NCBI GenBank assembly: GCA_030998225.1
Contig: JAPYXD010000742.1
Coordinates: 372,001 to 436,000 of the forward strand
From: Diplolepis rosae
Lineage: Eukaryota; Arthropoda; Insecta; Hymenoptera; Diplolepididae
DNA: 64,000 bases
Direction: 5' to 3'
Of the stretch, positions 20,070-31,849 are shown piece after piece (positions within the stretch are counted from its first letter, which is position 1; every line of letters starts with the position of its first letter). The notes below the pieces were generated by a model. That model ran no database searches, was not told the origin of the DNA, and was given only the letters and a program-made list of their open reading frames with translations. The translations under genes were made by a program, and so were the position numbers.

Positions 20070-21547
20070 CTACTGGCCCTCCCCATTGTATTGATCTCGA
20101 TGCCCATCGAGCTCTCTCGTCTTCATCACAAGTGTAAAGAATGACTCGATAGGCGACCAGAACCGCTCAGGCTGGAGCATGAGAGAGACCATCGTGTTAG
20201 GAGTAAGCTCGGAACCCACTGCCTGACCGAGGTCCTCCCTTGCCACACCCCATTTTGCGCAGACGAAGAGTGCGTGCTCTGGGGTATTCACCGGGAAATC
20301 GCAGTAGCAACACATCTCCTAGTCTCTCTTCTTGAAGCGCCTCAGGTACGCGTTAAAACAGCCATGGCCTGAGAGCCCTTGCGCCAAATAAAAGCCGACT
20401 TCTCTGTGCTTTCTCTTCAGCCAGGTGGCGAGCTCCGGGATTAGGTGGTAGGTCCATCTCCCGGTCTGATCACCATGCCATCTTATCTGCCATTTCTCGA
20501 CGAGTCTGCACCTTCCATTCTTGCGGATAGCCTCCTTTGCGACAGCGATTTCCTGCAGGTCGGTGCAGGTAAGCTCCTTGTGGAGCTGAAAGGTCTCCTG
20601 CCTTTCCTCCGCCAATAAATCTGTTGGCAGGACTTAATACTTGTTTACCACTCGATCTCATGCTCTCCCAGAACGATCCTTGGGTATTGAAAAGATCTCC
20701 TGTCCGTAACGTGCAAAGCCTCGGTTTTCTCAGGGGCCATTTTAAGGCCTCTGCTATCCAACCAGCGCTTCACTCGCCAAAAAACTGTCATTGATCCTCA
20801 GCTCTAGGATTCCAACATCTTTATCAGTGCAAACAAGTGCGTCATCCGCGAAGTCGACGATGCACGTTCCAGCAGGCAATTCCATGCGCAGGAAATCATC
20901 GTACATGACGTTCCAAACTAGTGGACCCACCCGCGACCCTTGAGGGGCTCCACATATCATCTCTTCCTTAAGAGACCATTTGTCGCCCTCATATATCACC
21001 CACCTGTCGCTCAGATAGTGATCTATCATTCGCAGCAGGTAGTCTGGAACCTTTTTCTGCCGATCAACGTGCAGAATCCCTTACGCTTACACCAGTTCCT
21101 TTTCTTGCATTTGTGGCAACATGGTGAACATCGTGTCCAATAGACATATTGGTCTGTACGACGAGGCAATCCCTAGAGGTTTGTTGCCTTTCCTCAGCAG
21201 GACCAACCTCTGCTTCTTCCAGTCTACGAAGAACCTCCCCTTCCGAAGACAGGAGTTGAAGGCTTCTAGGAAGATCCCGGGTATGCCCCGATCACCTCTT
21301 TGAGTATCTCGTTCGGCACCCCGTCGATACCCGGCGCTGTATTTGCCTTAAGCCTTCCACCCGCTCTCTTTAGTTCACCGAGAGTGAAGAGTTCTTCGCG
21401 CCTGACCACGCAGGAACTTCGGTCCTGTCTTTGTAACGGTTCCACGTGTGGGAACAAGCTCCGCACAATGTACTTCACTCGATCAGGATTATGCAGGCCC
21501 GGGGTCTTTCTTCTAGTCAGCTGTATATTTTGAAGGCGAGACCCCAT
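20070..21547 (-). pseudogene. R1-like ORF2 reverse transcriptase and C-terminal region, broken
   Basis: Fragments on three frames match copy E: GRLKANTAPGIDGVPNEILK (21547-21266), CGAPQGSRVGPLVWNVMYDD with a degenerate DFADDALVCTD active site (21029-20754), LLAEERQETFQLHKELTC (20615-20319) and the CCYCDFPVNTPEHALFVCAK zinc motif (20315-20070). Blocks present in copy E are missing between these pieces. Confidence 0.85.
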
Positions 21548-21568
21548 GGGTCGTATTTGATCTCACCA

Positions 21569-22440
21569 TCAAGCGCGGCGAGGCATCGAGTAGTCGCAAG
21601 CCACGACCACCTTCTGCCTCGCCGAGCGCACAGTAGCTTCAAACGACCCAGCAGGGCAGATACATCCAAGCTCATCAATGAGCCTGATTTCTTCGAGGTG
21701 CTCTCGACGTCTTTGCCTGCTGAGTCGTCTCGTGTTCCAGAAGGGGATCCTTCCTTTGCCTCCCCTACCCTTAACCACTGCTTGGCACCGTTGTTCTAAA
21801 TTAAATTGGTTGTACCGGTGGTCACTCAAGGTTATTACATTTAAGAACCGACCAGTTTCTTATCCTCGAGGCGAGGCGAGGTGCGGCAATCGTGAGATCA
21901 ATTATTGCCCACCCCCCCTCGCTCCTCGTCTGAACGTCAATTCCCTGCTCTGACTTAAAACGATCAGGTCATTTCTAGCGACCATCTCGCCAACCAACTT
22001 TCCCCTCCTATCTAGGCGGGCCTCACCCCACTCGGACGGGTTACTGTTAAAGTCACCCCCATGAGGGAGCGCCCGACAGCCTGACTGAGGCCCTCCTCAA
22101 GATGGAGGTCCTGGGCCACGAAGACCTCGACAGGATCGTTGGGGGAGAAGTAGCAGCTGTACACACGCACACCCGTTACCACCACCCAAATAAAGCCCGC
22201 CTCGGACCCCAGGAAATCCCCGACGCTCAAATCAGGGCTACAAACAAGGATGCCGGCCCTTATTGATGCATCCTGAAACCAAGAAGAGTTCTCAGACCAT
22301 TTGTACTGCTCACTAATGATCAATGCACTGCTCCCTGGCAGTCTGCATCAGGACGTCCTGGGCATCCTTCCCCCTTCGGAGGTTGAGTTGCAGGAACTTC
22401 AATTCCTGCCTCTCAACCTCCGAAGCTCTTCCCGATAGAC
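21569..22440 (-). pseudogene. R1-like ORF2 endonuclease domain
   Basis: The minus strand starts LKFLQLNLRRGKDAQDVLMQ, the opening of an R1-clade endonuclease, followed by a degenerate SEQYKW (normally SEPY). Near 22050 a shifted frame reads GGDFNSNPSEWG, the catalytic GGDFNA/S-P-WG motif. The domain closes with SDHRYNQF (21829), the conserved SDH motif. At least two frameshifts separate these islands. The enzyme would nick target DNA for target-primed reverse transcription. Confidence 0.8.
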
Positions 22441-23103
22441 CGGGCAGGAGCCGCCACCAGAAATATGGGCGATATCTGTATCGCCCCTGTCTAAACACGT
22501 CAGGCACCTTGGCGTTGCCTTACAGCCCCGGGACATATGGCCGTAGCCAAGGCACCTGAAGCACCGGGCGACTTCCGCATGCTCGCGGATGCGGCACGCA
22601 ACCCACCCGATCCTAATTTTACCTAGCTGAAGCAGGCGCACGGCGTATTTCTCAGCTAGCTGGATCACCGTGGTCTTCACCCCACCAAAGCGGCCGAAGA
22701 GCCTGCAGTACCCTTCGAGTGCCAGTCTTCCCAGTGCCAAACACATGGCAGACACAACCTCTTCTTTTTCAACGGTCTCGTCGAGGTCTCTAATTTCGAG
22801 GAACCTCGTCGAGACCAGGGCCAAAATTTCCGCCTCCTCCCCGACCGCCCGGTCGAGCTCGTTGCGGAAGGCCAACACATCTCCCTCCTTTTTGAGAACC
22901 AGAAGGACTTCTTCCTTCCTGCTCCTCCGGATAGACAAGACCTCAAGTCCTGCCTTCCCAGGGTCGACCTTCGCCTTCATTTCTTTCAAGATGTCGGCGT
23001 AGGACTGGATGTCCTTTACCGACACCTTGATGGCGTCGCAAGACCTGGTGGGCGTGGAGCGCTTAGATTTCTGCTTGGCAACATTTCCCTGTGCTTTTTG
23101 CAC
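22399..23103 (-). pseudogene. R1-like ORF1 (Gag-like, CCHC), main part
   Basis: A 234-codon frame whose C-terminal third carries zinc knuckles of R1 ORF1 type: CFRCLGYGHMSRGC, then CLTCLDRGD...C. The middle (SVKDIQSYADILKEMKAKV, then an RNA-recognition-like fold region and LEGYCRLFGRFGG) matches the usual R1 Gag layout. The protein packages element RNA. Its N-terminal part continues at 23408-23662 in another frame, so the ORF is broken between 23103 and 23408. It ends close to the start of ORF2, as in R1 elements. Confidence 0.82.
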
Positions 23104-23407
23104 AAGGTACTTCGCCTTTTCTCCGATGTTTTATTTCTTTACTTTTCTCGCCCCGCTTTGTGACTACTTGCCAGTCCCTTTCTTTATTTGAGGGCCTGAC
23201 TCTTGGTCACTTGGGCATACGAGGGTGTCTGGCCGCCCTTCACCCTCTTAGGAGTTTTTTCCTGAGGGCGGAGGGGGCTGCCTTTTTCTCACCCTTCGTC
23301 TGGCTTTTTGGGGTATCTCCCAGAGACGCCGAACGTGGTCTCTGGAAGATCCTCATTTTTTTCGTGGCGAGGTGGGATTCCAGTCTCTTCTGGATTTCCA
23401 CCCCGCT

Positions 23408-23662
23408 TTACATCAGACACTCGTGAGTGTTAAAGAGGCTGCCCAAAACCTCGGCAGCCTCTCGAACACTTGTTTTGACGGTGGTCGGGGTGTTCTGACG
23501 CATCCCGTCTTGTATTACTTTCAGGGCCATGCCCAGCCTCTCCATTTTTCTGCTTTGCTCTTTCAGGATCAGGAGGATGTCTTTCAATCCTCCAGCTCGC
23601 GAAAGAATCTCACACTCCTTGTTCCCCGTTTTTAGTTTTTCTGGATCCATAAATTTTGGCAC
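23408..23662 (-). pseudogene. R1-like ORF1, N-terminal fragment
   Basis: 84 codons, charged and helical (ECEILSRAGGLKDILLILKE), probably a coiled coil at the N-terminus of the ORF1 protein. It runs off frame before the zinc-knuckle part at 23103. Assignment rests on position and strand rather than on a motif. Confidence 0.55.
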
Positions 23663-24129
23663 TAGCGCATCGTGCGTAGAGGAGCGGGTCGGGATAGTTG
23701 GGAACGGGTGTACCCTCGGACCAAAGTCTTACCTCAGTTCCCTGAGGCCCAACCTCCGCTTATCCGGTCCTGGAATACACGGACAGACCGGACTCGCTCG
23801 AAGCAAAACAGATGCCGACACCCGTGTTCAATACGCACTACCTGATCAAGGTCCTGAAGGGGCTGGCTCCTGATCCCGCAAGGCGCACCACCTTGGCAGA
23901 GCCAGGCTTACATCAACCCTGCCTTCTCATGGATCGGGAAAGACGCCACCAGCCGGCAGGGCACTCCCACTGGGGCGCTATACGGGAACGATCAGTTCGA
24001 CTGTTCTTAGTCGCAGACTGCAGAGGATTACAGTGTCATCTCAGGAGGTTCCATATAACAGTTCAGTCACCTCCATTCGCGCCATTCACGCTGCGATGCC
24101 ATACATACATCCTTCCCCATTCATGGGGA

Positions 24130-24206
24130 TAAACGCGTCTATAGCGTACCCTCTCTCAACTTGGGATAAAACCCGTTTATAGGGCACCCTTCAGGCAACT
24201 GGGAAA
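24130..24206. repeat. Two imperfect ~38-bp direct repeats at the 5' edge of R1 copy A
   Basis: ATAAACGCGTCTATAGCGTACCC...ACTTGGG and ATAAAACCCGTTTATAGGGCACCC...AACTGGG follow each other. Short tandem repeats at a 5' end are common in non-LTR promoters, but the element's true 5' base is not known. Confidence 0.45.
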
Positions 24207-25330
24207 ATACATTATTTTCAATCATCTGGCAAAAAGGATACATCTCTCTTATTATATACTGGCTGCCCGAACATCTCGGTGATGAAAGACTAACGGAGGT
24301 ACTAAAGCATTACTGATGAGCTCAACTTCATAACCCAAGTGAAGCGCTCAAATTCTGTGGTCATACTTCAATCTTGTTATTGAAATTCAAAATCCTGCTT
24401 CATTAGAGGATACTGGAAGTGGTGACAACTGCCTTCATAGAGGATGTATGAGTAATCTATTTCCCGACACTTCGAAGTCACGAAGACAAGAAAACCCTTA
24501 TACTTAGACCTCGGAGGGTATGAGGGTTATCACTCCCAGGATGAGAAACTCACCTGCAATCGGACCAGAATCCCTAATTCGTGGGGTTCCGTAATCTACT
24601 ATAGCAGCTAAACAAGAAAACAACTAAAGAAAGTGTTAGTTACTATAAAAAATAATAAATGTTGAGATAATTTTAGATATTTGCTGTATTAATTCAGAAA
24701 TATGAACATGATCCTGCTTCGATAAATTGGTTCAAGCGAGACATTTTTCTTCAGGAAACCACTGTTGGTCAATTCAATCCATGCGTTAAATCATATCCAA
24801 ACGTAAAATTGCCAATACTTTTAGAATCTCTTGCATCATTAGTTTTTTCTAACACATCACAAATGTTATTAATTTTTTTATACCATGACAAAAATTATAT
24901 ATAACATTCAACATCCTGAATAATTTTTCAAAGAGCTTTAAACTTATACATATTATACGTTTTATCTGTCAAGATATTTATTGGAATGTAATTTACGATT
25001 GTAATTGGGAATTTCAAATCACTACGGGTGAGAAAGATTTCAATAAACAAATATCAAACATCAATATAACGGCAATGATTTTACTTAGGATAGGATTTCA
25101 ATTTATGAAAAAATATCTGTGGTCTCTAATCTATTCTACGTGATCTTAAAACACTGATCTCATTTGAAATACATTTTTTTATTATCATGGCTCACTTTCC
25201 AATTTTCATTTTAACCTCAAACATTGTTGTGGCTTGTTCTCTAAATATTCCAAATCATAGTTGATACAATTTATAACCGACACCAGAATTTGAGACAGAG
25301 TAAGAAAGAACGTTTGAGTTGGGATTAAAG
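24207..25330. other. No recognised features
   Basis: AT-rich sequence with short frames only. No repeat or element boundary recognised. Confidence 0.5.
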
Positions 25331-25336
25331 ATTAAA

Positions 25337-25490
25337 TGAAACAATCGTATTCTGACGAGTTAAAACAGAGCCACTCGCGGCCACTGAGTTGCGATAATAT
25401 ACCACAAGGTGTTTGCGATGAGATGGAACAATCGTACTCGGACAAGTTACTACAAAGAAACTCGAGGCCATCGATAAGCGAACGTAAAAT
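25337..25490 (+). repeat. Tandem duplication of ~87 bp
   Basis: ACAATCGTATTCTGACGAGTT...CTCGCGGCCA and ACAATCGTACTCGGACAAGTT...CTCGAGGCCA lie about 87 bases apart. 87 is a multiple of three and the 66-codon frame spanning them shows the duplication as SYSDELKQSHSRP/SYSDKLLQRNSRP, but no further coding evidence exists. Confidence 0.6.
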
Positions 25491-25852
25491 ATCCCGCTCT
25501 TTCAGAATCCACCGTCGAAAACGCGTTTCCACTTGATAAAGAAAATTTGACCTTAAAATGACCTTGAACCTGACATCATGGGATTAAACAGACCCCAGAT
25601 TCAGATAAAACGACCCCAAAAACGTATAAGAATCGTGGTTTTCTACACTTAAAGGTTTATTTCTCGATTCAACTTCAGAATGACCTTGATCTCGACCTGA
25701 TGGAGTCAAAAATTCAGCTACCTCAAAATATAAAAGAGGAGGGCTTCTTCGGCGGGGACTGCCCCCAAACTGATGGAGCCGCACCAAGCTTTGGCCGTGC
25801 AGGAGCGCCCATAGTCGTTACAAAAGGTATATCAACTTAGCGACCATCAACT

Positions 25853-26083
25853 ATTCTCAGGGGCAATTTTAAGGCCTCTTCTATCCAACCAGCGCTTTGC
25901 TCGCCACAGACTTTCATTGGTCCTCAGCTCTAGGATTTTGACGTCGTCAGCGGCGCACACGACAAGTGCGTCATCCGCGAAGCCGACGATGCTCGTCCCA
26001 GCATGTAGGTCCATGCGCAGGAAGTCATCGTACATGACGTTCCAAACTAGTGGACCCACTCGCGACCCTTGAGGAGCGCTCTT
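25853..26083 (-). pseudogene. R1-like reverse transcriptase fragment, copy B
   Basis: About 230 bases nearly identical to the RT core of copy E on the minus strand: GPLVWNVMYDDFLRMD, then GFADDALVVCAADD and ESLWRAKRWLD. Both ends break off inside the RT domain into unrelated AT-rich DNA, with no poly(A), so it is not a simple 5'-truncated insertion. Confidence 0.9.
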
Positions 26084-26900
26084 GTAATTACCTTAATTAA
26101 CTACTTAATTAGATTAATAATTCGTTAGTTATTTAATTAATTGGTTTATTATAAAAAATTGTTGTTTTTTATCTAATAGTTGCAAGTTTTTGAAATAGGA
26201 TTGTACTTCTGGAAATTTTTAAGCTTCTTTTTGAATGATTGAATGGATTAATTAAAAGTCAACTTCGAAATCTACAAGGAAACTCCTGGGTCGACTTAAT
26301 TTGGATCAGAAAAGACCGCCTTAATACATGTTGGTTGAGTTTTGGGACAGTCTGAATATACATGTATAGGTAATGGGATTTGATGCAGAATATCAAGCTG
26401 AAATGTATTCTTCCATATATAAATATACTATCCTTGTGGATTCGTTTTAATTCTCGAACTGTATGGCAGAGACTCTAAAAGTTCCAGTATGAAATGTTTC
26501 GAATAAATCTTAATTGTTTTCGATAAACTCGCCCTCCATATTGGAACCGCCATCCAGAATTCTAACTCTAGAATCGTTATCAGCAACGGCAACAACCCCG
26601 GTATACGATGTTTCAAATAAATCCAAACAATTGTTTACATACTTGCCTACCACACTGGATTCACTATTTATATGAGGCTATCAATATCTGATATCAGATT
26701 CTTATTTCGTGGGTCGAAACACATAAAGATATGGTGCTTTAGTCTGTCGTATAAAACAATTTTCTCAGAAACTGTATTATTAATTATTTATTCATTTTTT
26801 CCTTAGAAGAGAAGGGAGTACATTTATACACGTTGTGAGGAACTAGACCGAGGTAATACATAATGCTGGGCTCATTGTCCGAAATCTCCAGATCAATCCT
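26084..26900. other. AT-rich sequence without recognised features
   Basis: No coding motif or repeat boundary. A short minus-strand frame at 26428-26616 lacks any recognisable pattern. Confidence 0.5.
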
Positions 26901-26904
26901 AGGA

Positions 26905-27760
26905 TAGATAGATGGATAGATTTACTTGGGCCAATAACCTCTCTGAGGTTGGAGTCTAGCCGCCCTCTGTCTTCCTTGAAGCACTCAAGCTTCACCAGAA
27001 GATGCTTAGAGCGGATCGCTCTAATTCCTGGACAGTAACATCCAGTTCAACAGCTCTTACTCATTTCTATATATCCTTCAATATGGCTGCGTAGCTCACC
27101 CCTTCAGCGGGCTTTAGTGGCTCCACTTTTGGCTGCTTTAGTTTCTCAGCCTCTGGTTTGGGCTTTGCTTACCGCAGGTTCAAAATGATTGGACTCTTAC
27201 TCACTCTTCTCCTTTCGTAGAGGTTCTCGACCTCTTCTCCTCTGGCTTTCATGCCATAGTCTTCTGCGGACTCATGGTTGGCTCTTCAGGCCGCTTCTGT
27301 AAACGTGGAGTTGACTTTACACTTAGTTTACGGGCGGTCTGGCATCCCTTACTCATAAGGTTTGCTCGGCTTTTCGCCCTCTTCGCCTTAGTCTATTTCC
27401 TCTCGTTCTTGCAGGCATCTCGAGCAGGCAAGTCCTATATTGCCTGGTTTGCGACTTCTCGGCCTGTGACCCCTTCATCACGTCAATTTCCCCGCCTGAC
27501 ATCTGACTTTTATTTGATTGTTCAATCTCCATTTTTGTCGCACGATCAGCTAAGATAGTACTCAGTCCGCCTACGCAGAGCCCTGCATGCAGGGGTGGGG
27601 TCTTTATGCTCTAGTAGGTGACCTGGTTTCCTAGAGAAACCGTGAGAGACACCACTCTCTAGTGACATGCAACCCTCAGCACGGTACTTAACACCTTGGC
27701 TTAGAGTTTTTCTGCTAGGACAGTGACCATGGATTCTCTCATGTGAAATAAAATTCATTC
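26905..27760 (-). pseudogene. Second R1-clade family: ORF1 relic
   Basis: The minus strand reads QPKVEPLKPAEGVSYAAILK (about 27170-27090), equivalent to the SYADILKEMK region of copy A ORF1, then IRAIRSKHLLVKLECFKEDR and LREVIGP, the RNA-binding region of R1 ORF1. Sequence is too different from copy A to be the same family. The GATAGATAGATGG run at 26909-26925 marks the low-coordinate edge. Frameshifts are present. Confidence 0.55.
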
Positions 27761-29019
27761 AATAAGTTTATACAACTTTCGTTATGAAATTTTAGTTCAA
27801 AATTATTTTATAATGACATGTTTTGCATATTGGATGGCATTGATCCTTTTCTTAAAAATATAAATATCATCCTCATAAAGACCTGCATTCACGCATAGAT
27901 AAATTAACCTGAAAAAGAAATTTTTTCCTCATAGATTTTTGTTTAATTGACACATAACACAATTATTTATCTCAACGCTTTGATTAGGGGACTGACAACT
28001 ATATTAAAGTATAGTTACTGGCGGCCAGAAAATTGGAACTCCTGGAACAAATAAATCTAAATCAGTCTGACTGTCCCTAACAGAAATACTCAGTGAGAAA
28101 CGTAAACAAACAATTACATTTTATAAGATACATAAGATCAAAGGTTTGATTAAAAGGAGGTATATGTATTACTGTACACCCTAAGCATCATATTTCAGTT
28201 GCTGCAAATTCAATGTAACCTCAGACAATACGAACTGAAAAAGATAATATTCTTTTCTTCTTGTTATATTCCAGCGTCATCCAGAGCAATAAAAGTGACA
28301 TGACGTGTTTTAGATTCAGACTCACCAACGATTTAACCGTTCACATACAGAGTGGGTTGCAAAATTGACAAATACTGTTGACACTTTATTATACCGTATA
28401 TCAGCTGTTATAATGACTAAGAAAACTGCATTGTATGCTGAATTATTTAATACTGTATAATTCTTATTTTGCAATCTACTCGGAGTCATTCTATATCCCA
28501 ATATCTATAACCCCTTGATTCACAAAATCACAACCCAAGGAATACAAATGGTGTGAACGTGCGTAAAACGAATATCTTATACGCATGAATGACACGGTAC
28601 GTGTCCGCTTCTCATATGTGCAAAGCTTTCTTTATACGTAACTTACACCTAACGAACACATATTCTGTATGAAACGTGCAAATGAGGTGTGAAATACATG
28701 TACGCACATAAATATAGGATGCCTTAAATAGTTATTGTTTACGTATATAAAGCATATGGTACAATATGGCACGCATGGCATGCATGAGTCTAATATACAT
28801 ATTAATAGAAGAGTTACACGTATTATTTTCCCTGGGAAATACGCCCGTTTGGTTATAGGCTTTATTTACTGTTGCAAGTGTTTTGGCCATCAGCAAATAT
28901 AAGTGATTTAAACTTGAATATATGAAAAAGTACTAGATCAAAGAAATGACAGAAATTAATTTGAAACATTAGTATTTACATGCCGAAAAAGAGAAGGTAA
29001 TAAACAATCTACGTTCCTA
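27761..29019. other. No recognised features
   Basis: AT-rich intergenic sequence with no frame of interest. Confidence 0.5.
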
Positions 29020-30047
29020 GGGTGTTTGATATTGATTTGACAAAATGAACAAGGAAATATTTTTTTGAAAAAAATCGGCTTTACTGCTCAATTTACTCTC
29101 CTTCTAGCTCTATACAACCAGTCCAACGATCTTTAAACTTGTCTATGCCTTCAAATAATACGATTTGTCAAAACATCCAAAATAACCTTCTATTTCCCAT
29201 TCAACTTCTTCGTTCGACTCAAAACGGCTACCACACAGCCATCTTTTAAAGTCTCTTAAATGCGGAAGCGATTCGAAACCCAATTCATGCTTTTTTGCCT
29301 GTGCAATTTTCGATGTGTGGGATAGTGCATTCACATTATGAAAAAGGATTTATTTCTTCTTTAAATGTGGCCGTTCCTTCCTGATTTCATCAACCAATCG
29401 ATCCAATAATGCAGCATGATATGCACCAGTAATAATCCTTCCTCCCTCAAAGTAATCCATGAAGATTACTCCATGTGCATCCCAAAAAACACTAGCCATA
29501 ACTTTCCCAGCCGATTATTGTGTGTTGACCGTTCACGTGTTTCCGGAGTATAGTGGTGGACCCATGTTTCATCAATCGTCACAAATCGACGCAGCAACTC
29601 CTTCGGATTGCGGTTAAAATAGCCCAAATTTTGCTCCGAAGTAGTCATACAAATGCGTTATTGATCGAATGTGAGCAATCGCGGCACCTATCTTGCACAG
29701 AGCTTTCTCATGCACAAATGTGTATGCAAAATATAGAGCATGCACTTAGTTGAGATGGATATGATCTCAGCTATTTCACGCACTTTCACTTTCGGGTGAT
29801 TCAGAAAAATATCATGGATTTTGTTGATCATTTCTGGTGTAGTGGTCTGATTTGGACGACCTGGACTTGGTATGGTTTCTGCGCTCGAACGAACACAACG
29901 AATTTTAATAAAACACTTGTGAACCATTCTATACGACGTAGCAGAGTCCAGATAATATTTATGGAAATATGGAACCTGATAACAATGGTAGATATTTGTT
30001 ATAAGTGGCGACCTATTATAGAAATATCACGTCAGTATCCAACACCC
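29020..30047 (-). mobile_element. mariner element, copy 2, with terminal repeats and TA duplication
   Basis: Terminal repeats are GGGTGTTTGATATTGA on the left and its near reverse complement TCAGTATCCAACACCC on the right, each flanked by TA (29018-29019 and 30048-30049), the mariner target duplication. Length 1028 bp is shorter than the ~1.3 kb usual for the family. The minus strand encodes decayed transposase. Confidence 0.9.
29100..29927 (-). pseudogene. mariner transposase relic
   Basis: 29927-29688 (minus) encodes the second helix-turn-helix and linker (PSPGRPNQTTTPEMINKIHD, PKVKVREIAEIISIST). 29648-29466 encodes the catalytic region RFVTIDETWVHHYTPETRE, whose Asp is the first of the DD34D triad. 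Near 29100 the C-terminal DKFKDRWTGCIELEGE is readable. Frames shift between these parts and stops are present, so it is inactive. Confidence 0.9.
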
Positions 30048-30364
30048 TAGTATGTTATGGCAAATATAATTTGATCCATAATTTGTGCATGATATTTGAA
30101 TTCCCCACGAAAATCTTTTGATAACTGAAATTTCTTCTTGCTCTTCTGAATTTAGTATTTACTTACGCTCTCAGCAATCGTGTACCCAAATTTTTGATTA
30201 CCATTTTAATTAATGAAATCTTAATGAAGAAATGCCTAGGAGATTACAATATTTTACAGAAGTCTAACAATATAATAGTATATTGCCAGAACATAATTAC
30301 ATCTTTGTTGAATAACTAAGTTAGAATACGTGACTGTCGTTCGCAACGTTCAAAAAGAATTTTA
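30048..30364. other. AT-rich spacer
   Basis: No feature recognised between the mariner copy and the satellite fragment. Confidence 0.5.
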
Positions 30365-30680
30365 CTTTCGGACGACGGTATTTCATACACTGACGCACTC
30401 AGAAAATTCGAAAAAATTCAAATCACAAATTATTACATGACCCATAATACTCTTTTTTGGGAATTGTTTCATTTTTTAGTCACAAATGATAGAAGGTGTC
30501 AGCCAAAAATATTTTCATAGAAGTATCACTTACGGAAGAAGGAGTTATTCACTGATTTTTTGTCACTCATTAGTCAACAATGATAATATGTTCTAGCCAA
30601 AAATCTTTCATCCGAATATCACATAAGGAAGAGGGTGTTCTATCCACCTACGCACTTAGGATAATCGAAAGAATCAAACA
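30365..30680 (-). repeat. Diverged ~160-bp satellite, inverted fragment
   Basis: About two units of the satellite found at 31850-32575 but in opposite orientation: TTCTATCCACCTACGCAC is the reverse complement of GTGCGTAGGTGGATAGAA. It lies on the other side of mariner copy 3, so the array is inverted across that element. Confidence 0.75.
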
Positions 30681-30868
30681 ATGATTTCTGTATTGCAATT
30701 TTTATATTCAATAATATTTTCTTTAATTAAAACAAAAAATATATATCTTATAAATAATTGTTTCCATTAAAATTTGTAGAGCCTTTTTCGGCGAATAACT
30801 CTTCATAATAATGCTTTCTTCTATCTCGCGTAGTTTGACTAACCAAATGGATTTTTTTCATTAATATG

Positions 30869-31742
30869 CGAGGTGTTTCCGAAAAGTATTCAACCTGCGT
30901 TCATATATCCGCGTTGGTGCTATTCTTTGTCATCCGGACCCTGGCATCCTTCGAAGTAGTCCCCATTTGATTGAGCCACATGCTGCCAGCGGTGCTTCGA
31001 CATCTTAAAGCAGTCCTCGAACGCAGATTTTGGAATGACCTTAAGCTTCCGCGTCGCATTACTCTGAATCATGTTCGTGTCGTCGAACCGATTTCCTTTG
31101 AGCGCCATTTTCAATTTTGGAAACATGCAAAAGTAGCAGGGAGCTATGTCGGGACTGTACGGAGGCTAGCGAAGCTGTACAATCTTGTGTTTCGCCAAAA
31201 ATTGCTGCACAAGGTTCGATGAATGCGCTGGCGCGTTATCGTGGTGAAGAAGCTAGTCACCGCTTGAACAGAAACGCGGTCGGTTTCTTCTCACGGCATC
31301 ACGCAATCTTTTCAGAACTTCAACGTAATATTCTTTGTTGATCATCTGACCTCTTAGAGCAAATTCGTAGTGCACAACACTCTCACAATCGAAAAATATA
31401 ATCAGCATGGACTTGACATGGCTCTGACTTTGATGTACCATTTTCGAACCGCCTGTACCACTCCTTTATCTGTGTTATGCCCATACTTTCGTCCACAAAG
31501 GCCTTCTGTATCATTCCAATCGTCTCTGTACAACTCTTGCCGAGATTGAAGCAAAACTTGATGCAAATTCGTTGATCTGTTCTTTCTGTTATTTTCAACT
31601 GTAAACAAATGCGACGAACGGAAGAAGCACGTTGGACATGTTCGTGAGGGACTACCGGTTACGCTCATACCCCGCAGAGGCCAATCGAGCGCTCTGGTTC
31701 GAAGATTTAAACGCAGGTCGGATACTTTTCAGGCACACCTCG
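30869..31742 (-). mobile_element. mariner element, copy 3 (different subfamily), internally deleted
   Basis: Terminal repeats of about 31 bp: CGAGGTGTTTCCGAAAAGTA on the left and the matching inverted sequence ending ACACCTCG on the right, followed by TA; the left flank has decayed to TG. At 874 bp it lacks about a third of a full mariner. Confidence 0.9.
30920..31598 (-). pseudogene. mariner transposase relic (copy 3)
   Basis: Minus strand in order: QRICIKFCFNLGKSCTETIG and WYRRFENG (N-terminal DNA binding, 31598-31383), SHVKSMLIIFFDCESVVHYE and KEYYVEVLKRLRDAVRRNRP (31441-31253, catalytic core around FFD), and FPKLKMALKGNRFDD with HRWQHVAQSNGDYFEG (31126-30920, C-terminus). The linker and first catalytic Asp region are missing and the frame breaks at least twice. 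Confidence 0.88.
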
Positions 31743-31849
31743 TATTTTCAAGTTTTAAAACACTGTGTGCATTTATAATTAAAGTTCAAATGAAAAAATG
31801 TACATCAACAATTTCAAGGTATGCTAATGCTTACTATAATTCGTGACTG

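Larger units (their letters stand above)
19717..24190 (-). mobile_element. R1-clade non-LTR retrotransposon, copy A (near full length, decayed)
   Basis: Read on the minus strand: GC-rich 5' region (~24190-23670), ORF1 with CCHC knuckles (23662-22399), ORF2 with apurinic-type endonuclease (about 22440-21830), reverse transcriptase (21550-20640), C-terminal CCHC region (20600-20070), 3' UTR and a short A run at 19717-19724. It shares its 3' terminus (GGTGAGGAGGAAAAATG on plus) with copy E at 49853. Compared with copy E it lacks internal blocks near 21569, 21130 and 20640 and has many frameshifts. It is the only copy here that shows ORF1 and the 5' region. Confidence 0.9.

Noticed and set aside
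30971..31341. Plus-strand frames over mariner copy 3
   Set aside because: They are shadows of the minus-strand transposase.
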